In this document: in pieces, positions 1 to 7,826 of the stretch
Numbering within the stretch: the stretch's first letter is position 1
How the letters are laid out: each line of letters starts with the position of its first letter
Assembly: GCA_023248835.1 (NCBI GenBank)
Contig: JAHFDU010000178.1
Location: forward strand, 1 to 7,826
DNA from: Myxococcales bacterium
Lineage (GTDB): Bacteria; Myxococcota_A; Polyangia; Palsa-1104
Reading direction: 5' to 3'
DNA: 7,826 bases
Made by a program: the position numbers and the translations under genes
Notes under the pieces: generated by a model
Databases searched by the model: none
What the model was told of the DNA's origin: nothing
Seen by the model: the letters and a program-made list of their open reading frames with translations, nothing else

Positions 1-450
1 GTGCGGCGCTTCAACTGGTTCAACTGGACCCGCCGCTACGAAGAGAACCAGGGCATGTTCCAGCTGCAGCACAATCCCGAAGTCACGGTGCGCGACCGCG
101 GCGTGATGGAAAAGTGCAGCTACTGCGTGCAGCGCATTCGCAACAAAGAGATCGAAAAGCGCGTCACTTCGGCGCAGGCGAAACGTCTCGACCCGAATAG
201 TCAAGTGAGCGACCGCATCGAAGACGGCGAAGTGGTGAGCGCCTGCCAGCAGGCCTGCCCGACCGGAGCGATACAATTTGGATCGCTGACGCACGAAAAT
301 TCGCTGATGGTAAAATGGCGCAACTTGAAACAGCGCTACGACGTGCTGCACGACGTCGGTACCCGGCCGCGCACGGCATATCTGGCGCGCATCAACAATC
401 CTAACCCGGCTCTTGAGGCCAAAAAACACGGTGGCGGACATGGCGGCTGA
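1..450 (+). CDS. actB: ActB, 3' end (iron-sulfur C-terminal part of Alternative Complex III)
   Basis: This is the C-terminal 149 residues of ActB; the gene begins before the window, so the GTG at base 1 is not a real start. ActB in ACIII joins a molybdopterin-oxidoreductase-like domain without cofactor to a ferredoxin-like NrfC/PsrB-type domain, and its clusters carry electrons from the quinol site in ActC toward the c hemes. Visible here is the end of the ferredoxin-like domain: a CxxC pair (window residues 39 and 42, in EKCSYCVQRI), then a long insert, then C82 and C86 in ACQQACPTGAI. After it come the family-typical RPRTAYLARINNPNP segment and a short His/Gly-rich tail (KKHGGGHGG). The stop TGA is at 448-450, just ahead of actC. 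The position directly before an NrfD-like gene confirms ActB over other NrfC-like proteins. Confidence 0.95.
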   Translation: MRRFNWFNWTRRYEENQGMFQLQHNPEVTVRDRGVMEKCSYCVQRIRNKEIEKRVTSAQAKRLDPNSQVSDRIEDGEVVSACQQACPTGAIQFGSLTHENSLMVKWRNLKQRYDVLHDVGTRPRTAYLARINNPNPALEAKKHGGGHGG

Positions 451-452
451 GG
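449..452 (+). promoter_or_regulatory. Likely ribosome binding site deciding the actC start
   Basis: GAGG overlaps the actB stop codon and lies 5 bases before ATG 458, supporting that ATG as the actC start. A competing in-frame ATG at 440 has a GGTGG 5 bases upstream (430-434), a poorer match to the consensus, so the choice is not certain. Confidence 0.4.
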
Positions 453-457
453 CAATA

Positions 458-1815
<1,358 letters not shown>

Positions 1816-1816
<1 letters not shown>

Positions 1817-2361
1817 TGGAAGGCGGCGTTTTTGGCGAGTTTGAAAACGGCGAAAAGCTGGTCGCGGCGGCGCGCGCGTTCAAGCAAAAAGGCTACGCGC
1901 GCATGGATGCGTTTATGCCCTGCCCAGTGCATGGCATTGAAGACGCGCTCGGCCTCAAGCGTTCAAGACTCGGTTGGGCGGTGTTTCCTATAGCGATGGT
2001 GGCAGTCATCAGTGTGATGAGTGCGATGTGCTGGCTCAACGGCACCGACATTTTTGGCGGCTACCATCTCAACGTCGGTGGCCGCGGCGGGTTTTCGTAT
2101 CCTGCTTATGTGCCGATCACTTTTGAAGCGGGAGTAATGACTTCGGCTCTCTCTGGCTTGCTGCTGCTCTTTTATGTTTGCGGTTTACCGCGACTGAGTC
2201 ATCCCGCCTTCGACGCCGGCAACTTTGAGCGTGCCACGATTGATCGCTTCTATATCGGAGTCAGTGAGCAAGACGGCAAGTTCAACGGCGAGACGACAAA
2301 AAAAGAGATGAAGGAGCTTGGCGCCGTGAGCGTCTCCTTAGTACCGGGAGACAAGCCATGA
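1816..2361 (+). CDS. actD: ActD, DUF3341-type membrane subunit of ACIII
   Basis: This 181-residue protein matches ActD (DUF3341), a two-helix membrane subunit that packs beside ActC and ActF in ACIII; its catalytic role is not known. The N-terminal soluble part contains GEFENGEKLVAAARAFKQKGY and the characteristic DAFMPCPVHGIEDALGL motif (residues 31-47). Two hydrophobic helices follow, about residues 53-74 and 103-123, separated by the family loop ending in GGFSYPAYVPITFE (91-104). The last part has the FYIGV pattern of the family (145-149). The start ATG 1816 forms TAATG with the actC stop and is preceded by AGGAG at 1803-1807, 8 bases upstream. The stop overlaps the actE start as ATGA. Length and motifs are normal. 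Confidence 0.93.
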
Positions 2362-2954
2362 AGTCTCTTTCCTTCGCACTTGCAATGTTCGCGCTTGGTG
2401 GTTGTCAAGGCGTGCTTCCAGAGCCCGATTTCGAGCGCATGATTTGGCAGCACCACTATTTGCCGTTTCAGACCGCGCCCTATTTTGCCGACAAACGAGT
2501 GATGCGGCCGCTGGTCCCGGGCACCGTGTCGTTCGGTACGGTGATCGGCAAGCCCGATCTTACCGAGGGCATGGTCGATGGCAAATACGTCGAGCACTTT
2601 CCGATCAAGGTCACCCACCCGGTGCTCGAGCGCGGACGCAACCGCTTCGAAATTTTTTGCGCGGCTTGCCACGGCATGCGCGGCGACGGCGTCTCGGAAG
2701 TGGCGAACAACATGGAGCTGCGCCGACCGCCGGTGCTCACCACCGAGCGGGTGCGTGGATTTGCCCCCGGCCGCATTTTTCGCATCGCCAGTTATGGTTA
2801 CGGAATTATGCCGTCGTACGCACACGAGCTGTCGACCGAAGATCGCTGGGCAGTGGTCGCTTACGTCAAGGCGCTCGGCCTCAGCCAAGAGATTGCGCTT
2901 AATCAGCTGCCTCCGGCGGTTCGTCAAGAGGCAGAAAGGAATCTTCCTAAATGA
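2358..2954 (+). CDS. actE: ActE, monoheme cytochrome c lipoprotein of ACIII
   Basis: ActE carries one c-type heme and passes electrons from the ACIII core to the next acceptor, here probably the cytochrome domain of CoxB. The 198-residue product starts with a short hydrophobic signal ending in a lipobox, LGGC, with Cys16 as the expected lipidated residue, so it should be anchored at the outer face of the inner membrane. The heme site is CAACH at 101-105, in the usual FCAACHGMRGDG context, and Met151 in GIMPSYA is the likely sixth heme ligand. The preceding segment (MVDGKYVEHFPIKVTHPVLERGRNRFEIF) is typical of ActE. GGGAG at 2346-2350 lies 7 bases before the ATG. The start overlaps the end of actD by ATGA, and the stop overlaps actF the same way. 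Confidence 0.94.
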   Translation: MKSLSFALAMFALGGCQGVLPEPDFERMIWQHHYLPFQTAPYFADKRVMRPLVPGTVSFGTVIGKPDLTEGMVDGKYVEHFPIKVTHPVLERGRNRFEIFCAACHGMRGDGVSEVANNMELRRPPVLTTERVRGFAPGRIFRIASYGYGIMPSYAHELSTEDRWAVVAYVKALGLSQEIALNQLPPAVRQEAERNLPK

Positions 2955-4171
2955 GTGTGGAAGTGGCGAGCGAGACGCCTAAACCATTTACCGGTGGCAC
3001 CACGCTGCTCGGAGGTGCAGCGGTGGTGGGTATCGCTGGCTTGGCCGGGCTTGGGACGATTTGGGGCAGCGACCAGTTTTATTATTCTTATCTCATCGGC
3101 TACGCCTTCACGCTCACCATCGTCATGGGGTCGCTGATCTTTCTCATGATCGTGCACGCGATGGGCGCGACTTGGCCGACGGCGATTCGGCGTCTACCGG
3201 AAGCGGTGGTGAGCACCATGCCGCTCTTGGCAGTCGGTGTGGTTCCGATCTGGATGGGCACCAACAACTATCCGTGGATGCATCTGAAGGACTTTGCCAA
3301 GTTTCAAGAGACGCTGCACGTGCTCAACCACAAAGCGATGTACATGAGCGAAAACGGCTTTCGGACGCGCGCGGTGATCTGCGTTGTCACCTGGACGTTG
3401 TTTGCCGAATATTTTCGCCGTTCGTCGCTCAAACTCGATTCGCAGAGCGATCCAGCGCTCAAGCACCAACTCAAAGTGGTGGCTTCGGTAGGACTTCCAG
3501 TGGTCGGACTCTCGTTCACTTTGGCGGCGTTCGACTGGGTGATGTCACTTTCGGCCGATTGGGCTTCGACGATGTTTGGCGTTTACTTTTTCGCCGGCGG
3601 TTTTCTCTCTTCCTTCGGCCTGATGGCGATCAACCTGACGCTGTGCAAGCGCGCAGGTTTTTTGCAGTCGGTCAATGATTCGCACGTCTGGTCGATCGGT
3701 CGCTTGATGTTTGCCTTCACCGTTTTTTGGGCCTACATCTCGTTTTTTCAGTTCATGCTGATCTGGATCGCCAACAAACCGGCCGAGACGGTTTGGTATC
3801 TGCTGCGCATTCAGCCCGACTATCGCTGGGTGCCGTACACTCTGATGTTAGGTCATTTTGCGCTGCCGTTCTTTTTTCTTTTGTGGTACCGGCTCAAGCG
3901 AAATCTGAAAGCGCTGACCGCGATCGCCGCATGGAATCTGGCGATGCACTTTATCGACATTCACTGGATGATCGGCCCGATGCGCCACTGGCAAGACCAT
4001 ATCGGGACGATTCCGAAAGCAGCGGATGCTTTTATGTGGACCGATTTTGCCGCGGTCGCAGCGGTCGCTGGCCTGGCCATAGCGGTGGCGGTGTTTCGCC
4101 AGCGCGGCAAATTTTTGGCGCCAATCAAAGACCCGCTTTACGAAAACGCGCTGAGGTATGACAGCCGATGA
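2951..4171 (+). CDS. actF: ActF, second NrfD-like membrane subunit of ACIII
   Basis: ActF is the second large membrane subunit of Alternative Complex III, a distant relative of ActC that may take part in proton movement rather than in quinol oxidation. The product has 406 residues and about ten hydrophobic segments. Family landmarks are the early helix with SYLIGYAFTLTIVMGSLIFLM, AFDWVMSLSADWASTMFGVYFFAGGF (residues 193-218), GRLMFAFTVFWAYISFFQFMLIWIANKPAETVWY (250-283) and MHFIDIHWMIGP (332-343). Charged or polar residues inside helices, such as Asp195, Asp336 and His338, are candidates for a proton path, as suggested for the family. AAGGA at 2936-2940 precedes the ATG by 10 bases. It overlaps both neighbours by ATGA. 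Nothing is missing or broken. Confidence 0.95.
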   Translation: MSVEVASETPKPFTGGTTLLGGAAVVGIAGLAGLGTIWGSDQFYYSYLIGYAFTLTIVMGSLIFLMIVHAMGATWPTAIRRLPEAVVSTMPLLAVGVVPIWMGTNNYPWMHLKDFAKFQETLHVLNHKAMYMSENGFRTRAVICVVTWTLFAEYFRRSSLKLDSQSDPALKHQLKVVASVGLPVVGLSFTLAAFDWVMSLSADWASTMFGVYFFAGGFLSSFGLMAINLTLCKRAGFLQSVNDSHVWSIGRLMFAFTVFWAYISFFQFMLIWIANKPAETVWYLLRIQPDYRWVPYTLMLGHFALPFFFLLWYRLKRNLKALTAIAAWNLAMHFIDIHWMIGPMRHWQDHIGTIPKAADAFMWTDFAAVAAVAGLAIAVAVFRQRGKFLAPIKDPLYENALRYDSR

Positions 4172-4635
4172 GTGATCATGCGCACACTGCTCCAGGTGAA
4201 CAGGCCGAAGAGGTCGACAATCTACCCAATCGCGGCGTGATTATCGTCATCGCTGCCACCACGTTTGCCACCGTGGCGCTGATTGGTGTTGGTTGGGCGG
4301 CACTTGAACTATTCAAGAATGAGTTCCGTCCGCCCGATGTGGCGCCGTGGAATCAGAAAGAGGGCCAGTTTCCCGAGCGCAATCTGCCGGCGCCGCATCG
4401 TGCCGCCAACATACGCGCCCATCTTTTCAATACCGAAAAAGAGCGGCCGCGCTTGGCCGAGTCGCAGCGCGCCCATCTCGACAGCTACGACTGGGTCGAC
4501 AAAGAAAAACGGACGGTCCATGTTCCGGTCGAGAAAGTGTATGAGCTGGTGATTGAGCAGGCGGCAAATGGCGCCGGCGGCGCTGGCCCAAAGAGCGGCA
4601 AGCACAGCAAGCATGACGGTGCCAAGGATGAATAG
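4168..4635 (+). CDS. Small single-helix membrane protein of unknown function between ACIII and oxidase genes
   Basis: I do not know an assigned function for this 155-residue protein. It has a short acidic N-terminus with two His, one hydrophobic helix at about residues 23-46, and a soluble domain. The orientation with the larger C-terminal part in the periplasm is an inference. The distinct part is HLDSYDWVDKEKRTVHVPVEKVYELV (residues 103-128). I recall similar short patterns, roughly L-x-S/T-Y-x-W-V-D followed by an I/V-P-I/V-x-x-A/V-x-E-L helix, in small proteins next to SCO and caa3 oxidase genes of other bacteria. The C-terminal 25 residues are low-complexity Gly/Ala/Lys/His. It is fused into the operon by ATGA overlap with actF and by an 8-base overlap with the SCO gene. 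It may be an accessory subunit or assembly factor of ACIII or of the oxidase. Equating it with the poorly conserved ActG subunit would be speculative. Confidence 0.85.
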   Translation: MSDHAHTAPGEQAEEVDNLPNRGVIIVIAATTFATVALIGVGWAALELFKNEFRPPDVAPWNQKEGQFPERNLPAPHRAANIRAHLFNTEKERPRLAESQRAHLDSYDWVDKEKRTVHVPVEKVYELVIEQAANGAGGAGPKSGKHSKHDGAKDE

Positions 4636-5548
4636 GTACGTAAGCGTCCCGCTCATCCTGAGCGACGCGCAGCGAAGTCGAAGGGCTGCGAATGATCAAC
4701 ATTCGCCCTTCGACAGGCTCAGGGCGAGCGGAACTCAGTGGTTTTGCTTCGTGCTGGCGTTGCTTGTTCCGGCGCTGAGCTATGCAGCGATCGGAGATGC
4801 CTATTCGGGCGCCGACGCGCGCAATCCGATGTCGATTGAAGTCGACGAGCACCTTGGTCAATCGGTTCCGCTCGATTTGCGGTTCATCAATCAAGATGGC
4901 CAAAGTGTTCGCCTCGGCGACTACCTTGCCGACGGCAAGCCGTTGGTTCTGACGATGGCCTATTTTCACTGCCCGATGTTGTGCGACATGGTGCTGCGCG
5001 ACATCGGCCAGGGGTTTTCGAAATTCGGATTCACGCTCGGCAAAGAGTATCGCGCGCTGACGATTTCAATTGACCCGACCGACACCGCGCCCGAGGCGCG
5101 ACTCAAGCAGGGGCAGTTGATGCAGGCGATGAATCGCCCGGAGGCAGCTTCGAGTTGGCCGTTTCTGACTGGGGCAGAGCTGTCGATTGTCAGCCTGACG
5201 CAGCGCCTCGGTTATCGCTACGTCTATGATCCAAAGACCAAACAGTACGCTCATCCTGCCGTCACCATCGTGCTGTCGCCAACGGGAAAAATCACTCGCT
5301 ATCTGTACGGCGTACCGTTTTCGACTCGCGATTTGCGGCTGGCACTCGATGAAGCAGCACAAGGAACCATCGGCACCTTGGTCGATCGCGTGCTGATGAC
5401 CTGTTTTCGCTACGACCCGACGACGCGTCGCTACGGATTACTGGTCAAAGGAGTGATGAAAGGGGGCGCGGCTTTTTTTGGCGCCCTGGTATTTGGACTG
5501 CTTGCCATCATGTGGCGCCTTGAGCGCACGCGCCGGAGCCAAGTATGA
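4628..5548 (+). CDS. sco: SCO1/SenC-type copper chaperone for cytochrome oxidase CuA assembly
   Basis: SCO proteins are thioredoxin-fold copper carriers at the periplasmic face that deliver copper to, or reduce, the CuA site of oxidase subunit II, here encoded directly downstream. Counted from ATG 4628 the product is 306 residues. The metal-binding CxxxC motif is CPMLC (Cys115, Cys119) and the third copper ligand is His209 in YAHPAV. The fold core includes LVLTMAYFHC and LTISIDPTDT. A conserved-looking TCFRYDP segment (Cys259) precedes a C-terminal membrane helix at about 281-296, as in SCO homologues of caa3 operons. The N-terminus is unusual: residues 7-36 are encoded by a REP-like palindrome, and the signal-like hydrophobic core WFCFVLALLVPALSYA begins only at residue 38. 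ATG 4628 is the only good start; it overlaps the preceding gene by 8 bases and lacks a well-spaced Shine-Dalgarno site. GTG 4751 is a weak alternative. Confidence 0.9.
   Translation: MNRYVSVPLILSDAQRSRRAANDQHSPFDRLRASGTQWFCFVLALLVPALSYAAIGDAYSGADARNPMSIEVDEHLGQSVPLDLRFINQDGQSVRLGDYLADGKPLVLTMAYFHCPMLCDMVLRDIGQGFSKFGFTLGKEYRALTISIDPTDTAPEARLKQGQLMQAMNRPEAASSWPFLTGAELSIVSLTQRLGYRYVYDPKTKQYAHPAVTIVLSPTGKITRYLYGVPFSTRDLRLALDEAAQGTIGTLVDRVLMTCFRYDPTTRRYGLLVKGVMKGGAAFFGALVFGLLAIMWRLERTRRSQV
4646..4734. repeat. REP-like imperfect palindrome (dispersed repeat) inside the SCO 5' end
   Basis: The two arms pair as a long hairpin. CCGCTC (4649-4654) pairs with GAGCGG (4726-4731), CCTGAGC (4657-4663) with GCTCAGG (4717-4723), GTCGAAGGGC (4677-4686) with GCCCTTCGAC (4705-4714), and GAATG (4690-4694) with CATTC (4700-4704), around a 5-base loop, ATCAA. 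The left arm has 13 bases (4664-4676) against only AG at 4715-4716 in the right arm, giving a bulge. The arms match a very common class of dispersed intergenic palindromes in bacterial genomes. Their hallmark translations PFDRLRASG (forward, in SCO) and RPEPVEG (reverse) are both present. It has no transposase gene of its own here. No target duplication is evident beside it. It appears only once in the window. Confidence 0.88.
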
Positions 5549-6651
5549 ACGAGTGGTTAAGACAGCTGCTGTTCTTGCCGCCGCAGGCGTCGACCTTCGC
5601 CAAGGAGATCGACGGTCTGCACTACATGGTCATCTTGACCACGATGGCGGGAGCCACCCTGATCACGATCGTTGGTGGCCTCTTGATGATTCGCTATCGC
5701 TCGCGCGACGGCAAGCCACCCGAGGGGCGCGACCCGCACTGGGTGCTGCCGTTTTGGAGCGAGGCGCTGGTGTCGATCGTTCTGCTCGGCATTTTTCTAA
5801 TCTGGTGGGTGATCGGCTTTCGGCAGTTTGTCGAGTTACGTGTGCCGCCCAAGAATACCATCGATATCTACGTCACTGGCAAACAGTGGATGTGGGAGTT
5901 TTCCTATCCCGAAGGGCAACACTCGATCGCAAAGTTGGTGGTGCCGGCCGGACGCCCGGTCAAACTCATTATTACTGCTCGCGACGTGCTTCATAGCGTG
6001 TTTATTCCCGATTTTCGAGTCAAACAAGACGCCGTTCCCGGCCGCTATACAACGTTATGGTTTGAAGTGAAGGAGCCCGGCGCCTACCCAATTTTCTGCG
6101 CCGAATATTGCGGCACCAACCATTCGTCGATGCGCGGCGAAGTGATTGCGCTCCTGCCCGAAGACTACTCACGCTGGCTCCAGGCCGACACGCCGAGCAT
6201 TAAAGTTGCCGGCAACAACTACATGGAGCCGGCCAACTACGAATTGTTTCCGCAGCCCGAAGCGGTGAGTTTGGCGCGGCAGGGCGTGCAGGTGGCCGGA
6301 GCGCTCGGCTGTTTGCGCTGCCACACCCTCGATGGCACTGAACATATCGGACCGAGTTGGGGTGGAATGTACGGCGCTACGGTTCCGCTCGTCGGTGGCG
6401 GCCAGACCATCGCGGACGAAGCCTTCCTCACCGAGTCGATGATGGATCCGATGGCCAAGATTCATGCGGGCTATCGCGCGGTGATGCCGAGCTATCACGG
6501 CTTGATGAAGCCGGGCGAAACCGCGGCCATCGTCGAGCTTATTAAGTCGCTCAAGCAGGTTGCTGCTAAGCCGGCGACGCCGATGCCGGTAGACAGTGTT
6601 CCTCGACTAGAACAGGCGGCCAAGCACGCCTCTGCAGGAGAAAACTTATGA
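5545..6651 (+). CDS. coxB: Cytochrome c oxidase subunit II with fused cytochrome c domain (caa3 type)
   Basis: Subunit II receives electrons from the periplasmic side and passes them through CuA to subunit I. The 368-residue product begins without a clear signal peptide or lipobox and has two membrane helices, about 26-50 and 73-92. The cupredoxin domain has the aromatic electron-entry segment KQWMWEFSYPEG (113-124). All CuA ligands are present: His150, Cys185, Glu187 (main-chain ligand), Cys189, His193 and Met196, in CAEYCGTNHSSM. A cytochrome c domain is fused at the C-terminus, with heme motif CLRCH (256-260) and probable axial Met314 in VMPSYHG. The fusion defines caa3 oxidases and removes the need for a free cytochrome c. 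CGGAG (5534-5538) lies 6 bases before the ATG, which overlaps the SCO stop by ATGA. Confidence 0.96.
   Translation: MNEWLRQLLFLPPQASTFAKEIDGLHYMVILTTMAGATLITIVGGLLMIRYRSRDGKPPEGRDPHWVLPFWSEALVSIVLLGIFLIWWVIGFRQFVELRVPPKNTIDIYVTGKQWMWEFSYPEGQHSIAKLVVPAGRPVKLIITARDVLHSVFIPDFRVKQDAVPGRYTTLWFEVKEPGAYPIFCAEYCGTNHSSMRGEVIALLPEDYSRWLQADTPSIKVAGNNYMEPANYELFPQPEAVSLARQGVQVAGALGCLRCHTLDGTEHIGPSWGGMYGATVPLVGGGQTIADEAFLTESMMDPMAKIHAGYRAVMPSYHGLMKPGETAAIVELIKSLKQVAAKPATPMPVDSVPRLEQAAKHASAGENL
6636..6640 (+). promoter_or_regulatory. Ribosome binding site of coxA
   Basis: AGGAG lies 7 bases before ATG 6648, inside the last codons of coxB. It is the best-placed Shine-Dalgarno site in the window and fixes the coxA start, which otherwise overlaps coxB by ATGA. 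Confidence 0.65.
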
Positions 6652-7826
6652 GCGCCGCGCACGACGACGTAGATTATTTGAGGGCCGACGCTGGCGTGAT
6701 GTCTTGGATTGGGACGCGTGACCACAAACGCATCGGCATTATGTTTCTCATCGCCACCACCCTGTTCATGTTCTTGGGCGGCATCTTTGCGCTGCTGGTC
6801 CGTCTTGAACTGCTGACCCCCGATCGAACGATCATGGACGCCACTACTTACAATCGCATGTTCACCCTGCATGGCGTGGTGATGGTTTTCATGTTCATGA
6901 TTCCCGCCATTCCGTCGTCGTTTGGAAATTTCTTGTTGCCGATCATGCTCGGCGCCAAAGACGTCGCCTTTCCGCGCATCAATTTGGCCAGTTTCTATTT
7001 TTATCTCGGCGGGGCCAGTCTAGCGCTCGGCGGAATGTTTTTCGGCGGTACCGATACTGGCTGGACTTTTTACGCGCCCTACGCGGCGCAGAGCACCACT
7101 GCGGTGTTGCCGGTCGGGCTTGGCATATTTCTGATGGGCATGGCGTCGGTGCTCACCGGCCTCAACTTTATCGTCACCGTTCACATGATGCGGGCCAAGG
7201 GGCTCAAGTGGAATCATTTGCCACTGTTTGTGTGGGGTATCTATTCGACCAGTATCATTCAGCTGCTGGCGACGCCGGTACTGGCTCTCACCTTGCTCTT
7301 GGCGGCGCTGGATCATACTTTCAAGCTCGGCATTTTTGATCCCGCCGTCGGTGGCGACCCGGTGCTTTTTCAACATCTGTTTTGGTTCTATTCGCATCCC
7401 GCGGTCTACATCATGATTCTGCCGTCGATGGCGGTGATTTCAGAAGTGGTGACCACTTTTACTCAGAGCAAGCCGGCGGCCTACTACGCGATTGCGTTTT
7501 CGTCGATCGGTATTGCGCTGATCGGTTTTCTCACTTGGGGCCACCATCTTTTTACCTCGGGCATGTCGGAGTTTGACGCCGGCGTGTTCGGCATCTTATC
7601 GATGTGGGTCGGTATTTTTTCGGCGATCAAAGTGTTCACCTGGTTGGCGACTCTTTATAAGGGATCGATCCATTTCAATACTCCGATGCTTTACTTTCTC
7701 GCCTTCCTGTTTCTGTTCGTTTTCGGCGGCATGACCGGTATCGCATTGGCGACCCAGTCGCTCGACATCCACTGGCAAGACACTTACTTCGTTGTCGCCC
7801 ATTTCCACTTCATCATGGTCGGCGGC
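6648..7826 (+). CDS. coxA: Cytochrome c oxidase subunit I, A2-type heme-copper oxidase (3' end outside window)
   Basis: Subunit I holds heme a and the heme a3-CuB site where oxygen is reduced to water with proton pumping. The frame is open from ATG 6648 to the window end, giving 393 residues of a protein that usually exceeds 500, so it is cut by the window and not broken. Heme a ligands are His75 (TLHGVVMVF) and His387; the heme a3 ligand is His385 (VVAHFHF). CuB ligands are His250 (YSHPAVY), His299 and His300 (WGHHLFTSGM). The cross-linked Tyr is Tyr254. Lys328 (AIKVFTW) is the expected K-channel lysine. The sequence YSHPAVY (248-254) replaces the GHPEVY of A1 oxidases, placing it in the A2 family, as in Rhodothermus marinus caa3. 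PAIPSSFGNFLLPIMLGAKD (86-105) agrees. Genes for subunits III and IV would be expected after the window end. Confidence 0.97.
   Translation, partial: MSAAHDDVDYLRADAGVMSWIGTRDHKRIGIMFLIATTLFMFLGGIFALLVRLELLTPDRTIMDATTYNRMFTLHGVVMVFMFMIPAIPSSFGNFLLPIMLGAKDVAFPRINLASFYFYLGGASLALGGMFFGGTDTGWTFYAPYAAQSTTAVLPVGLGIFLMGMASVLTGLNFIVTVHMMRAKGLKWNHLPLFVWGIYSTSIIQLLATPVLALTLLLAALDHTFKLGIFDPAVGGDPVLFQHLFWFYSHPAVYIMILPSMAVISEVVTTFTQSKPAAYYAIAFSSIGIALIGFLTWGHHLFTSGMSEFDAGVFGILSMWVGIFSAIKVFTWLATLYKGSIHFNTPMLYFLAFLFLFVFGGMTGIALATQSLDIHWQDTYFVVAHFHFIMVGG

Noticed and set aside
4309..4656. A minus-strand frame with a hydrophobic N-terminus opposite the small membrane protein
   Set aside because: The hydrophobic stretch is the complement of the Gly/Ala/Lys/His-rich C-terminus of the + strand gene. 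There is no minus-strand partner gene, and the + strand frame is coupled on both sides by overlaps.
4646..4734. The hairpin as a rho-independent terminator
   Set aside because: There is no run of T after the stem, it lies inside a coding frame, and the downstream oxidase genes have no visible promoter of their own.
4646..4734. The palindrome as a CRISPR repeat, integron attC site or insertion-sequence end
   Set aside because: There is a single copy with no spacer array, no integrase or cassette and no transposase, and its arms match the common REP-like class.
4427..4969. A minus-strand frame containing RPEPVEG
   Set aside because: This string is simply the reverse translation of the REP-like palindrome and is seen in many spurious gene calls over such repeats. 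It supports the repeat and not a gene.
6648..7826. Possible truncation of coxA
   Set aside because: The frame is open without interruption to the last base and all metal ligands up to His387 are present. It ends only because the window ends.

Overview
The window is a continuous stretch of one respiratory operon, read entirely on the + strand. It encodes the last part of an Alternative Complex III (ACIII, a quinol:cytochrome c/oxidase oxidoreductase) followed directly by a caa3-type (A2-family) heme-copper cytochrome c oxidase and a copper chaperone. The gene order is actB (3' end only), actC, actD, actE, actF, a small single-helix membrane protein of unknown function, a SCO/SenC copper chaperone, coxB (subunit II fused to cytochrome c) and coxA (subunit I, cut off by the window end). 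The genes are packed almost without spacers. Seven of the eight gene junctions overlap by 1 to 8 bases, mostly as ATGA or TAATG, and the only gap is about 7 bases, if actC starts where I place it. I see no promoter, terminator, tRNA, rRNA, CRISPR array or transposase gene.

The genes form one electron path. ActC and ActF are membrane NrfD/PsrC-like subunits, with ActC the likely quinol oxidation site. ActB carries iron-sulfur clusters. ActE is a monoheme c lipoprotein facing the periplasm. Electrons can then pass to the heme c domain fused to CoxB, to CuA, and to the heme a / heme a3-CuB centre in CoxA. SCO would load copper into CuA. The subunit I sequence has the YSHPxVY signature of A2-type oxidases instead of the glutamate-containing GHPEVY, as in the caa3 oxidases found beside ACIII.

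The one structure not explained by the genes is an imperfect palindrome of about 89 bases (4646-4734). It belongs to a widespread class of REP-like dispersed repeats whose arms contain CCTGAGC and GTCGAAGGGC. It lies exactly between the ACIII half and the oxidase half, inside the 5' end of the SCO reading frame. It stays in frame and would add about 30 odd residues ahead of the hydrophobic core of the SCO signal sequence.

The organism is an aerobic, Gram-negative-type bacterium with moderately high GC. ACIII plus an A2 caa3 oxidase in one operon is found in deltaproteobacterial-grade lineages (Myxococcota, Binatota and similar), Acidobacteria, Gemmatimonadetes, Bacteroidetes/Rhodothermus and Planctomycetes. 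The dispersed repeat class is common in environmental genomes of several of these. I cannot place it more exactly from this window. Apart from the repeat and the small unknown protein, the region is a well-preserved, ordinary respiratory operon, and I do not see a new system in it.
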